Below, piece after piece: positions 7,249 through 15,357 of a stretch of DNA of 26,345 bases. Below the pieces are notes generated by a model. The model ran no database searches and was not told where the DNA came from. It worked only from the letters and a program-made list of their open reading frames with translations. The stretch's first letter is position 1. Each line of letters opens with the position of its first letter. This DNA is from an uncultured Collinsella sp. (GTDB taxonomy: Bacteria; Actinomycetota; Coriobacteriia; Coriobacteriales; Coriobacteriaceae), in contig CABUUJ010000031.1 of the NCBI GenBank assembly GCA_902494715.1, positions 1-26,345 of the forward strand. Direction: 5' to 3'. The translations under genes were made by a program, and so were the position numbers.

Positions 7249-7733
7249 CACGACACCTGCCAATCGAACGCGTTGTACTGGTGCTCGATCTCGGCAATAT
7301 GCCCGTCGCGGATGGTGACGCCCACGGCATCGAAGCGAATCGCCTTGAGCGGATAATGCTCCATGAGATAGCAACTTGCGATGCGGCGGTAGCGGCGTTG
7401 CTTTTGGGCGTCCACGGCCTCCTCGGGAAAGACCCGCGTGTTGCAATCCAGCGCAACGCGTCTGGTCTTGACCTCGGCCATCACCACGACATCGTCGAGC
7501 TCATCGAGCAGCACCAGATCGGCCTCGCCCTCGGTGCAACGATAACCCTGCTCCAGCAAGGTGTAGCCGCGCTCGTTAAAGTAGTCGATGGTGATCAGCT
7601 CGCCTAGCATGCCCAGCTCGCGGGGACTGAGTCCCTTGATAAACTCGGGCGTCATCGCCCCGCAGTCGAGCTCGCCGTTTTCCCAACGCTCCTTGAGCTG
7701 CTGCGTCTTGCTCTTTTTGCTTGCGGCACTCAT
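7248..7733 (-). CDS. yraN: YraN/UPF0102 family nuclease-like protein with N-terminal extension
   Basis: A small protein of the UPF0102 family, which has a PD-(D/E)XK nuclease-like fold; its biological function is not well established. The core is LGMLGELITIDYFNERGY, then EADLVLLDELDDVVVMAEVKTRR and a C-terminal RRIASCYL segment, giving the expected acidic and EVK active-site residues. At 161 residues it is longer than the usual ~120: about 38 N-terminal residues, rich in lysine and glutamine, precede the domain. The ATG at 7733 is well supported by AAAGGAG seven bases upstream. Genes rnhB-yraN-comM-dprA are neighbours in many bacteria. This gene begins a new transcription unit after the rnhB terminator; I could not pick a convincing promoter in 7734-7831. 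Confidence 0.9.
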   Translation of the reverse strand: MSAASKKSKTQQLKERWENGELDCGAMTPEFIKGLSPRELGMLGELITIDYFNERGYTLLEQGYRCTEGEADLVLLDELDDVVVMAEVKTRRVALDCNTRVFPEEAVDAQKQRRYRRIASCYLMEHYPLKAIRFDAVGVTIRDGHIAEIEHQYNAFDWQVS

Positions 7734-7831
7734 GGGGTCTCCTTTCCCGCACACTGCATTGCCCCGATGATGAGGGCACCTTTCATGCGGGTAAGTACCG
7801 GAAGCAAACCAAAAGCTGACCAAATGCCGAC

Positions 7832-7871
7832 AAAAAACGGGCCGTACGCAGCAATGGTGCTGCATACGGCC
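7832..7871 (-). terminator. Strong intrinsic terminator after rnhB
   Basis: A 14-bp stem (7840-7853 with 7858-7871, one G-U pair, four-base loop) followed within two bases by six Ts on the minus strand. It lies about 50 bases after the rnhB stop and isolates rnhB from yraN. Confidence 0.92.
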
Positions 7872-7922
7872 AGCTACCAGCAGGTTTATAAAACCCCAGA
7901 GGTCCCTGTCTCCACAATTGGC

Positions 7923-8711
7923 CTAGAAAAGGCGCTCAGTCTGCAGAAAGTTTCCGCAAAAGCTCACGCGATGCAGCGGACAAAGTCCATGTTTGCGAAT
8001 GGCCTCGATGTGCTCGGGGCTCGCATAGCCCTTCGACTCGGCCAGATGGTACTCGGGGTACTCGGCGTCGTACTCGACCATCATCTCGTCACGCGTGACC
8101 TTGGCCATGATGGACGCTGCGGCGATGCAGGCGATCTTGGCATCGCCTTTCACCACATCGCGCTCGTTAGGAACAGCGCCCAAGGGGTTGCCATCCATGA
8201 GGACGCAGTCGGGCTCGAGCCCCGTATCGGCCACGGCGCCCGCAACGGCGGTACGGATAGCACGGGCCATGCCCATCTCATCGATATCCTTAGGCGCGAT
8301 ATGGCAAAAACCGATCGCCGTCGCCACCTCGGCAATCTTCACTGAGAGCAACTCGCGGCGCGCCGGCGTGAGCTTTTTGGAATCGTTGATGCCCCAGACG
8401 CGCGGCTCCATGGGAAGGCACACGGCACACACCGTCAGGGGACCGGCCACCGATCCGCGACCCACCTCGTCGACACCAACGACCACCCCATCGCCGCCAA
8501 ACTCATGCATAAGCTCGTACATGTCATTGACGCGCTCGCGCTCGGCAAGTTCCTTAGCATGGCGTTTGAGGGCGCGTTCACAAGCCTTGATCACCTGCTG
8601 GCGCGGGTCCTCGCGATAATGCTCCACGAGGGCGGGGATCTCCTCAAACGTTGCGCTCGCTAGCTCTCCGGCAACCTGCGATGCCGAAACCGAGCTCGTC
8701 ATATTGGCCAT
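7923..8711 (-). CDS. rnhB: Ribonuclease HII
   Basis: RNase HII cuts the RNA strand of RNA-DNA hybrids and removes single ribonucleotides from DNA. The 262-residue product has a helical N-terminal extension of about 75 residues like that of Bacillus RnhB, then the catalytic domain with GVDEVGRGSVAGPL (D81, E82), MDGNP (D173), VKGDAK (D190) and IAAASIMAKVTRD. The acidic DEDD set is complete. The ATG at 8711 is chosen because AAGGAGGG lies just upstream; a further in-frame ATG six codons earlier would include this site in the coding region. A terminator hairpin ends 30 bases before the start, between rplS and this gene, so expression depends on read-through or an unseen promoter inside rplS. Confidence 0.96.
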   Translation of the reverse strand: MANMTSSVSASQVAGELASATFEEIPALVEHYREDPRQQVIKACERALKRHAKELAERERVNDMYELMHEFGGDGVVVGVDEVGRGSVAGPLTVCAVCLPMEPRVWGINDSKKLTPARRELLSVKIAEVATAIGFCHIAPKDIDEMGMARAIRTAVAGAVADTGLEPDCVLMDGNPLGAVPNERDVVKGDAKIACIAAASIMAKVTRDEMMVEYDAEYPEYHLAESKGYASPEHIEAIRKHGLCPLHRVSFCGNFLQTERLF

Positions 8712-8740
8712 ACCAGGCCCTCCTTGCATGCAAATCAGAT

Positions 8741-8770
8741 AAAAAGAAGGGCCACCCGAAGGTGACCCTT
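8741..8770 (-). terminator. Intrinsic terminator between rplS and rnhB
   Basis: Minus-strand stem AAGGGTCACC/GGTGGCCCTT closed by a TTCG tetraloop and followed by CTTTTT. It starts 34 bases after the rplS stop and its T tract ends 30 bases before the rnhB ATG. UUCG loops are unusually stable, so this should be efficient. Confidence 0.92.
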
Positions 8771-8804
8771 ACGTCCAAACGAGTGGACAGACGCTGCGAT
8801 CTTC

Positions 8805-9146
8805 TTAGCGCTTCTCGGGGATGCGAGCAGCCTTGCCCACCTTGTCGCGGAGGTAGTACAGCTTGGCGCGACGGACGCGACCATGACGAACGACCTCGAG
8901 CTTGGCGATCTTGGGGCTGTGAAGCGGGAAGGTACGCTCAACACCGACACCGAAGGACATCTTGCGGACGGTGAAGGTCTCGCGGGCACCGGCGCCGGCC
9001 ATGCGGATGACGTCGCCCTGGAAGACCTGGATGCGCTCGCGGTCGCCTTCCTTAATGCGGTAGTGAACCTTGACGTTGTCGGCGACGCGAACCTGAGGAA
9101 TGTCCTCGCGGATCTGCTGACGCTCGATTGCGCGGATGTAATCCAT
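8805..9146 (-). CDS. rplS: 50S ribosomal protein L19
   Basis: L19 lies at the interface of the 50S and 30S subunits. The 113-residue product is full length, with VRVADNVKVHYRIKEGDRERIQVFQG, SFGVGVERTFPLHSP and KLYYLRDKVGKAARI, all diagnostic for L19. The ATG at 9146 follows AAGGAA at proper spacing; an in-frame TTG two codons earlier would be too close. In Bacillus it follows trmD directly; here a lepB-glyQS-PPDK segment separates the two, and rplS has its own predicted promoter (9216-9243) and terminator (8741-8770), so it may be largely monocistronic. Confidence 0.97.
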   Translation of the reverse strand: MDYIRAIERQQIREDIPQVRVADNVKVHYRIKEGDRERIQVFQGDVIRMAGAGARETFTVRKMSFGVGVERTFPLHSPKIAKLEVVRHGRVRRAKLYYLRDKVGKAARIPEKR

Positions 9147-9170
9147 GTGCAATTCCTTACTCTTCTAGAG

Positions 9171-9194
9171 GTGCCGTACCACCATGGCCGGCAC
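9171..9194 (-). promoter_or_regulatory. Hairpin in the rplS 5' leader
   Basis: The predicted leader of about 63 bases contains a GTGCCG/CGGCAC stem (9189-9194 with 9171-9176) enclosing a 12-base loop, ending 24 bases before the ATG. L19 leaders are known regulatory RNAs in low-GC Gram-positives; whether this one is related is untested. Confidence 0.35.
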
Positions 9195-9215
9195 GTAGTT
9201 GAACAAACGTATTCG

Positions 9216-9243
9216 AGTATACACGCGCGGGTTTCTGCTGCAA
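9216..9243 (-). promoter_or_regulatory. Candidate promoter for rplS
   Basis: Minus-strand TATACT (9216-9221, five of six) with a weak TTGCAG -35 (9238-9243) at 16-base spacing, in an intergenic region otherwise lacking genes. The -10 is good and the -35 poor. Confidence 0.5.
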
Positions 9244-9289
9244 GAACAATTTTTTACGCAGACAAAAAGACAAAACCCGCACATGATAA

Positions 9290-9317
9290 CCGCCCGTCTC
9301 ACAAATGAGACGGGCGG
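9290..9317 (-). terminator. Perfect hairpin after PPDK gene, no adjacent U tract
   Basis: A perfect 12-bp stem (9290-9301 with 9306-9317, arms CCGCCCGTCTCA and complement, four-base loop) 40 bases after the ppdK stop. The following minus-strand sequence is TTATCATG; T-rich runs (TTTTG, TTTTT) come only some 14-25 bases later. It probably acts as a terminator or 3'-end stabiliser, but is not a textbook intrinsic terminator. Confidence 0.6.
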
Positions 9318-9356
9318 CATGAGGGGGGGCTACACTAGGCGTCTACGCCCAAAACG

Positions 9357-12107
9357 TTAGGCGGAACGCTTGGCCTCGAGCTTGGCCTGGGCGGCCGCAA
9401 GACGTGCGAGGGGTACGCGATAGGGCGAGCAGGACACGTAATCCACGTCGGCCACGTTAAACAGGCCCTTGATGGACTTGGGGTCGCCGCCGTGCTCGCC
9501 GCACACGCCAAAGTGCATGTCGGGATTGGTGGCGCGACCCTTCTCGACGGCCATGCGCACCAGCTCGAGTACCGCCGAGTCGATGGTCTCGAAGGGGTTG
9601 TTCTTCAAGATCTTCTTGTGCATGTACAGCGGGATGAACTTGGCCTCGGCGTCGTCGCGCGAGAAACCGAAGGTCGTCTGGGTAAGGTCGTTGGTACCAA
9701 AGCAGAAGAAGTCGGCGTACTGCGCGATCTCATCGGCGACCATGCAGGCGCGCGGCAGCTCGAGCATCGTGCCCACGGGAATATTGAGCTCGACGCCTTC
9801 TTCGACGGAAACCTCGGCGATCACGCGCTCGATAACCTCGCGGGTCTGGACATGCTCGGCCGTAATGGAAACGAGCGGAACCATGATCTCGGGGCGCGGG
9901 TCGACGCCCTCCTTGATAAGGCGGGCGGCAGCCGTGGCGACGGCGCGGACCTGCATGAGCGGCAGATCGCTAAAGACGACGGACAGGCGCACGCCGCGTA
10001 GGCCGAGCATGGGGTTCGACTCGACCATGCCGTCGATACGACGCAGGCGGGTGCGCAGGACGGCAAGCTCTTCCTCGCTGGCGCCAGCGGCTTCCTTCTT
10101 GGTGATGGCAACCTCGAGCTCGCGAGGATTATCCAGGAACTCATGAAGCGGCGGATCGAGCAGGCGGACGACCACATCGCGACCGGACATGGTCTTGAAC
10201 ATCGCCAGGAAGTCCTCGGTCTGAACCTTGAGCAGGTCGGCCAGGGCCTGCTGCTTCACGGCCTCATCTTCAGACAGGATAAAGCTCTGGATGATGTTCT
10301 TGCGGTCACCCAGGAACATGTGCTCGGTGCGGCACAGGCCAATGGCCTCGGCGCCAAACTCGAGGGCGAGCTCGGCATCCTCAGGATTGTCGGCGTTGAC
10401 GCGCACATGGTTGGCATGGCCACAGGTCTCGTCCAGGCGAATCTCGTCGGCCCAGGACAGGATAGTGTCCAGATCGCCGGTGAGCTCGGCCGAGACCAGA
10501 TCAACGGCGCCGTCGACGACGATGCCCTGGGTGCCGTCGATGGAGATGACATCGCCCTCGTGCAATACGCGGTCGATGCCCTCGATACGCACGACCTTCT
10601 CGGCGGCGTCGATGTGGAAGCGCTCAACGCCGCAGACACAGGGCGTACCCATGCCGCGGGCGATAACGGCGGCATGGCTCGTCTTGCCACCGTGGCTGGT
10701 CAGGATGCCCTCGGCGGCGACCATGCCCTTCAGGTCGTCGGGGTTGGTCTCCCAACGAACCAGAATGACCTTGTGACCCTCGGCGGAACGCGCGACGGCG
10801 TCGTCGCTCGAGAACACGACCTCGCCCACGGCGGCACCGGGGCTGGCGTTCAGACCGCTGGCCAGCGTCTCGTACTTCTTGGAGGCGTCAAACTGCGGGT
10901 GCAGGAGTTGGTCGAGCTGCGCGGGATCGATGCGGCTCACGGCCTCCTCGCGGGTGATCAGGCCCTCCTCGACCATTTCGATAGCGATGCGCAGGGCGGC
11001 GGTGGCGGTGCGCTTGCCCACGCGGGTCTGGAGCATCCAGAGCTTGCCCTGCTCGATGGTGAACTCGATATCGCACATATCGCGATAATGATCCTCGAGC
11101 GTCAGGAACACGCGCTCGAGCTCCTCACCTGCGGACTCGAGGCCCGGGGTGGTCTTGAGATCGGCAATGGGCTCGGTGTTGCGGATGCCGGCGACGACGT
11201 CCTCGCCCTGGGCGTTAACCAGAAAATCGCCGTAGAACTCCTTAGTGCCATCGGCCGGGTTGCGCGTAAAGGCGACGCCAGTCGCAGAGGTCTCGCCCTT
11301 GTTGCCAAAGGCCATGGCCTGCACGTTGACGGCGGTGCCGAGGTCGTCGGAAATGCCATGCTGCTTGCGGTAGATGCAGGCACGCTCGTTCATCCAGCTG
11401 CCAAAGACGGCCTGGATGGCAAGGCGTAGCTGAAGCTCCGGGTCGTGCGGGAAGACAGGCTTGCCGTCAGCAACCTCGAGCTCGGGATACAGGGAAGCAT
11501 CGACGTTCTCAGAGAAAATCCCCTTGAAGGTCTCGACGAGCTCCTGCAGATCCTCGGCCGAAAGCTCGGAATCGACGCGAACACCAGCGACCAGGCGTGC
11601 CCGGGTCAGCGCGTTCTCGAACAGGTCAGCGTCGACGCCCATAACGACGTTGGAGAACATCTGAATAAAGCGGCGGTAGCTATCCCAGGCAAAACGCGGA
11701 TTTTGCGTCTGAGCGATGAGCCCCTGAACGGAGTCGTCGTTGAGGCCTAAGTTGAGGACCGTGTCCATCATGCCGGGCATGGAAAACGGAGCGCCCGAGC
11801 GAACCGACACGAGCAGCGGATCGGAGGCGTCACCGAGCTTTTTGCCGCAGCGGGACTCGAGGTCTTCCTCGGCGGCAACGATCTCATCGAGCGCGCCTTC
11901 GGGCCAGACGTTGCCGGCACCGGAGTACTCGACACAGGTCTGGCAGGTAATGGTAAAACCACCGGGAACCGGCAGGCCGATGCGGCTCATCTCGGCAAGG
12001 TTTGCGCCCTTGCCGCCAAGCACGAAGTTCATGGACTTGTCGCCCTCGGTGACACAGGTGCCCTGGGCGTCGGTTCCAAAACGGTAAACCCTCTTGCAAT
12101 CGCTCAC
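9357..12107 (-). CDS. ppdK: Pyruvate, phosphate dikinase
   Basis: PPDK interconverts pyruvate, ATP and phosphate with PEP, AMP and pyrophosphate, a central step in fermentative glycolysis or gluconeogenesis. The 916-residue protein has the N-terminal ATP-grasp domain (LGGKGANLAEM at about 30-40, SVRSGAPFSMPGMMDTVLNL, GVAFTRNPADG near 277), the central phospho-histidine domain with GGKTSHAAVIARGMGTP (catalytic H478, regulatory T476), and the PEP/pyruvate barrel with GLCRTEHMF (590-598), GTNDLTQ and FGVCGEHGGDP (catalytic cysteine). The phospho-histidine loop reads TSHGGKTSH rather than the usual TxRGGMTSH, giving two TSH tripeptides. A GTG start at 12107 follows AAGGGGAAG. The upstream gene encodes its regulatory kinase/phosphorylase, and a promoter (12183-12211) suggests separate transcription. 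Confidence 0.97.
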   Translation of the reverse strand: MSDCKRVYRFGTDAQGTCVTEGDKSMNFVLGGKGANLAEMSRIGLPVPGGFTITCQTCVEYSGAGNVWPEGALDEIVAAEEDLESRCGKKLGDASDPLLVSVRSGAPFSMPGMMDTVLNLGLNDDSVQGLIAQTQNPRFAWDSYRRFIQMFSNVVMGVDADLFENALTRARLVAGVRVDSELSAEDLQELVETFKGIFSENVDASLYPELEVADGKPVFPHDPELQLRLAIQAVFGSWMNERACIYRKQHGISDDLGTAVNVQAMAFGNKGETSATGVAFTRNPADGTKEFYGDFLVNAQGEDVVAGIRNTEPIADLKTTPGLESAGEELERVFLTLEDHYRDMCDIEFTIEQGKLWMLQTRVGKRTATAALRIAIEMVEEGLITREEAVSRIDPAQLDQLLHPQFDASKKYETLASGLNASPGAAVGEVVFSSDDAVARSAEGHKVILVRWETNPDDLKGMVAAEGILTSHGGKTSHAAVIARGMGTPCVCGVERFHIDAAEKVVRIEGIDRVLHEGDVISIDGTQGIVVDGAVDLVSAELTGDLDTILSWADEIRLDETCGHANHVRVNADNPEDAELALEFGAEAIGLCRTEHMFLGDRKNIIQSFILSEDEAVKQQALADLLKVQTEDFLAMFKTMSGRDVVVRLLDPPLHEFLDNPRELEVAITKKEAAGASEEELAVLRTRLRRIDGMVESNPMLGLRGVRLSVVFSDLPLMQVRAVATAAARLIKEGVDPRPEIMVPLVSITAEHVQTREVIERVIAEVSVEEGVELNIPVGTMLELPRACMVADEIAQYADFFCFGTNDLTQTTFGFSRDDAEAKFIPLYMHKKILKNNPFETIDSAVLELVRMAVEKGRATNPDMHFGVCGEHGGDPKSIKGLFNVADVDYVSCSPYRVPLARLAAAQAKLEAKRSA

Positions 12108-12182
12108 GATACTTCCCCTTCCATGCGCTTACGCACACGACCGTGGTAACGAATCGACCCGCCAGATGCGGGCCATGAGGGA

Positions 12183-12211
12183 ACTATACGGCGGGTTTTG
12201 AGCGGGCTTAA
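12183..12211 (-). promoter_or_regulatory. Candidate promoter for ppdK
   Basis: Minus-strand TATAGT (12183-12188, five of six) with TTAAGC (12206-12211, three of six) at 17-base spacing, about 76 bases before the GTG. The wider gap 12108-12356 (249 bases) is less GC-rich than its surroundings, has GGTAAA direct repeats and a bulged hairpin, and holds no gene that I can see. Confidence 0.5.
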
Positions 12212-12268
12212 GCAGAGGATGCGCGGTTTGGTAAACGTGCTAAAACTGGCGGTAAATGGTAGGTAAAG

Positions 12269-12292
12269 GTGGTTACCTTATGAAGATACCAC
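12269..12292 (-). terminator. Bulged hairpin between PDRP gene and ppdK
   Basis: Minus-strand GTGGTATCTT-CAT-AAGGTAACCAC forms a ten-pair stem with one bulged A and a three-base loop, followed by CTTTACC. It could be a weak terminator after the regulatory gene or an operator; there is no clear U tract. Confidence 0.35.
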
Positions 12293-12356
12293 TGTAAGAA
12301 GGTGCAGGTCAGATGCGATATTTTTGCTAAATCGCTTTATCAAAATGCTGCTACTG

Positions 12357-13223
12357 TTAGGCTCGACGGGCGGCGCGGCGGGCACGGGCTTCTTGGATTT
12401 CCTCCAAGTGGCTAATGATCTCGGCAGCGCTCTCCTCGATGGCCTTGCCGTCGGTACGCACCACAAAGCAGCCTAGCCGCTTCATGAGGGAACGGGCTTC
12501 CTCGAGCTCGCTGCGCACGCTCTCGGGCTCGGCATAGGAGCCGGCAACGGCACGAGCGTAGTCATCGCCCAAGCGGCTATCGCGAATTTCGGAAATCACA
12601 TCGACGGTCGAAATCAGGCCGAACAGGCGCATCGGGTCGACCTCGTAAATCGACTTCGGCGGCTCCATGCCATGGGCCAACGGAACATTGGCAACCTTGT
12701 AGCCCTGATAAGCCAGATACATCGACAGCGGCGTCTTGGACGTGCGCGATACGCCCAGCAGCACGATATCGGCACCCGACAAATCGTCGCAACCGCGCCC
12801 GTCATCGTGCTCAACGAAATATTCCATGGCCTCGATACGATGGAAATAGCGGTCATCGGTCCTGTGAATCACGCCCGCGACGCCTTTGGGCGGCACACCG
12901 ATGAGCGACGATAGCACGGCGAGCGTCGGACCGATCAGGTCGACCGAACGGATATGCAGCATGCCCAGGTAATCGAGCACGCGGGCGCGAAGCGCCGGAT
13001 CGACAATGGTGTGAAACACGGCAATATCGCGATGGTCGGCATCGACGCGCGGGCCCACAAACGACTCCACCTGCTCCACCGAGGTCACCTTGGGCAGGCG
13101 CAACAAACGAAAAGCCCCTTCATCAAATTGCCCGGACGCCGCAAGCACCACCTCACAAGCGGTATCGCCGAGCGAGTCGGAGATAACGATAACGGTGGGA
13201 CGAGCGGTGACCGGGCAATCCAT
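12357..13223 (-). CDS. PPDK regulatory protein (bifunctional kinase/pyrophosphorylase, DUF299)
   Basis: Family members inactivate PPDK by ADP-dependent phosphorylation of the threonine two residues before its catalytic histidine, and reactivate it by phosphate-dependent phosphorolysis. Some members act on PEP synthase instead. The 288-residue protein starts with VIVISDSLGDTACEVV, carries GVIHRTDDRYFHRIEAMEY in the middle, and has the P-loop-like GVSRTSKTPLSMYLA (about 157-171), then KVANVPLAHG and GLISTV. An arginine/alanine-rich tail of about 15 residues follows. The ATG at 13223 follows AAAAGGAG. Direct linkage to ppdK, whose loop has the TSH target, makes PPDK the natural substrate. It lies 34 bases after glyS. 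Confidence 0.94.
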   Translation of the reverse strand: MDCPVTARPTVIVISDSLGDTACEVVLAASGQFDEGAFRLLRLPKVTSVEQVESFVGPRVDADHRDIAVFHTIVDPALRARVLDYLGMLHIRSVDLIGPTLAVLSSLIGVPPKGVAGVIHRTDDRYFHRIEAMEYFVEHDDGRGCDDLSGADIVLLGVSRTSKTPLSMYLAYQGYKVANVPLAHGMEPPKSIYEVDPMRLFGLISTVDVISEIRDSRLGDDYARAVAGSYAEPESVRSELEEARSLMKRLGCFVVRTDGKAIEESAAEIISHLEEIQEARARRAARRA

Positions 13224-13257
13224 GCGGGGCTCCTTTTGCGCTTATGCGCAGGCTAGC

Positions 13258-15354
13258 TTACTTTTTGCGGGCAAGCTCACCGATGTTGGCGATGCCGGAG
13301 AAAACGGCCTCGAAGCGGTTGAGCAGCTTAAGGCGATTATCGCGGAGCTGTTCGTCCTTGTCCATGACCATAACCTCATCGAAGAAACGGTCGATGGGCG
13401 CGCGCAGGGCGGCGAGGGCGGCAAATGCGGCCGGGTAGTCCTCGGCAGCAAGGGCAGCATCGACAGCAGTCTGAGCAGCCTCGGAAGCATCGGCAAGCGC
13501 GAGCTCGGCCTCGCCCATCAGGCTGCGGTCGTACTCCGCGCCCAGCTCGGACTTGGAGATATGCGCGGCACGGGCATAGGCCGTAGCCAGGTTGTCAAAG
13601 GTCTCGGCATCGTTCTTGCGGGCCTCGTCGAGGGCGGCGCAGCGGGCGAAGAAGACGGACGGGGCGATGATGTGCACCGCAGAGACGGCGGCAACGGTAT
13701 CGGCCGGGATCTTTTCGTCGCGGGCCATGCTCACCAGGCGGCCATGGAAGAAGTCGCGAACCTGCTGGGCGACCTCGGCGGCGACGAACTCAATGCCCTG
13801 CTCGCTATAGAGCTCGAGGGCGAAGTCGATGAGCGATGTGGGGTCGATCGGCAGACGGTCGCGCAGGATGTTGATGATGCCGATAGCGGCACGACGTAGC
13901 GCGTAGGGGTCGGAGGAGCCGGTCGGGGGCTCGCCAATGGCAAAGATACCGGCGATGGTATCGAGCTTGTCGGCGCAGGCCACGATGCAGCCAGCGGTGC
14001 CCTCGGGCAGCTCGTCACCGGCAAAGCGGGGACGATAATGATCGCGAATGGCGTGGGCGACCTCGTCGTTCTCCCCCATCGCGGTGGCGTAGTAACCGCC
14101 CATCACGCCCTGCTGGCTCGTGAACTCGACGACGGCGTTGGATACCAAGTCGGCCTTGCACAGGTGCGCGGCGCGAGCGGCATCGGCGGCCAGGTGGGCG
14201 CCCAGATGGGCCTCGCGAGCGATGGCAAGCGCGAGTTGCTCAATGCGCTCGGACTTGGCGAGCACGCTACCGAGCTTCTCCTGGAAGGCGACCTTGGCCA
14301 GACGCTCGCGGAACTCGTCGAGGGAGATCTTCAGGTCCTCCTCGTAGAAGAACTTGGCATCGTCCAGACGGGCGCGCACAACGCGCTCGTTGCCGTCGAT
14401 CACGCGCTCGGCGTTCTCGGGCTTGCTATTGGAGACGACCACGAACTCACGCGTGAGCTTGCCCTCGCCGTCATAGATCGGGAAGTAGCGCTGGTTGGTG
14501 AGCATGGACTCGCAGATGATCTCGTGCGGGACCTTGAGGAACTCCTCATCGAAGGTACCGACGAGCACCGTCGGCCACTCGCAGAGGTTGATGACCTCCT
14601 CAAAGACCTTCTTGGGCGTATCGACATGGCAGCCGGGACGGGCAGCCTCGACCTCGGCGATACCGGCAAGGATGGCCTCGCGACGGCGCTCGGCAGAAAG
14701 CACGCCGGCGTCCTCGAGCACCTGCTCGTAGACGGCGGGGCTGGCGACCACATGGTCACCGGGGCCAAGCACGCGATGACCACGCGTGGTGTTGCCACTC
14801 GTCACGTCGGCAAACGACACGGGCACAACGTCCTCGCCCAGAAGGCAGCAGATCCAACGGACCGGACGCACGAACGTCGCGTGCTCGTGGCCCCAGCGCT
14901 GAGAGCGGTAGTTGGGCCACTGCAGGCCAGCGATAGTCTTCTCGCACAGGGCCGTCAGGATCGGGGTGGCCGGGGCGGAAGGGATGTTCTTCTCGGCAAA
15001 GACGTACTCACGGCCGTCGGTGTCCTCGCGACGGACCAGATCCTCGGCAGCCACACCGCACTTGCGGGCGAAGCCCTGGGCGGCCTTGGTGGCGTTACCG
15101 TCGGCATCGAAGGCGATGTTGACCGCGGGGCCGCGCTTGACCTCGTGAACCTCGTCGGTCGCGGTGGCGACGTCGGCAACGAGCGCAGCCAGGCGGCGCG
15201 GGCTCGAGATCACGCGGACCTCGCCGTGGGCCAGACCGGCCTCGTCGAGACCCTTGGCGATCATGGTGCCAAGCTGCTTGACGGCATTGTTCAGCGGTGC
15301 GGAGGGCATTTCTTCCGTACCGATCTCAAACAGGAAATCCTTAGCGTCTGCCAT
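13258..15354 (-). CDS. glyS: Glycyl-tRNA synthetase, beta subunit
   Basis: The beta subunit of the alpha2/beta2 glycyl-tRNA synthetase carries tRNA recognition. The 698-residue protein is full length: DFLFEIGTEEMPSAPLNNAV at the N-terminus, KRGPAVNIAFD, FVRPVRWICCLLG, LTNQRYFPIYD, VVSNSKPENAERVIDGNERVVRARLDDAKFFYEED and ADKLDTIAGIFAIGEPPTGSSDPYALRRAA are typical. A helical anticodon-binding C-terminus ends in RFEAVFSGIANIGELARKK. The ATG at 15354 is three bases after the glyQ stop with GAGGTGG upstream, so the two subunits are coupled. The bacterial alpha/beta type contrasts with the single-chain GlyRS of many high-GC actinobacteria. Confidence 0.97.
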   Translation of the reverse strand: MADAKDFLFEIGTEEMPSAPLNNAVKQLGTMIAKGLDEAGLAHGEVRVISSPRRLAALVADVATATDEVHEVKRGPAVNIAFDADGNATKAAQGFARKCGVAAEDLVRREDTDGREYVFAEKNIPSAPATPILTALCEKTIAGLQWPNYRSQRWGHEHATFVRPVRWICCLLGEDVVPVSFADVTSGNTTRGHRVLGPGDHVVASPAVYEQVLEDAGVLSAERRREAILAGIAEVEAARPGCHVDTPKKVFEEVINLCEWPTVLVGTFDEEFLKVPHEIICESMLTNQRYFPIYDGEGKLTREFVVVSNSKPENAERVIDGNERVVRARLDDAKFFYEEDLKISLDEFRERLAKVAFQEKLGSVLAKSERIEQLALAIAREAHLGAHLAADAARAAHLCKADLVSNAVVEFTSQQGVMGGYYATAMGENDEVAHAIRDHYRPRFAGDELPEGTAGCIVACADKLDTIAGIFAIGEPPTGSSDPYALRRAAIGIINILRDRLPIDPTSLIDFALELYSEQGIEFVAAEVAQQVRDFFHGRLVSMARDEKIPADTVAAVSAVHIIAPSVFFARCAALDEARKNDAETFDNLATAYARAAHISKSELGAEYDRSLMGEAELALADASEAAQTAVDAALAAEDYPAAFAALAALRAPIDRFFDEVMVMDKDEQLRDNRLKLLNRFEAVFSGIANIGELARKK

Positions 15355-15357
15355 GGC

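Noticed and set aside
5725..7733. A mobile competence island (yraN-comM-dprA with a tyrosine recombinase nearby)
   Set aside because: These genes lie in their normal conserved chromosomal order, the recombinase is a housekeeping Xer type, and no att repeats or composition break were seen.
10143..11429. A 428-codon plus-strand open frame opposite ppdK
   Set aside because: Antisense to well-conserved PPDK domains and without any family motif or ribosome binding site.
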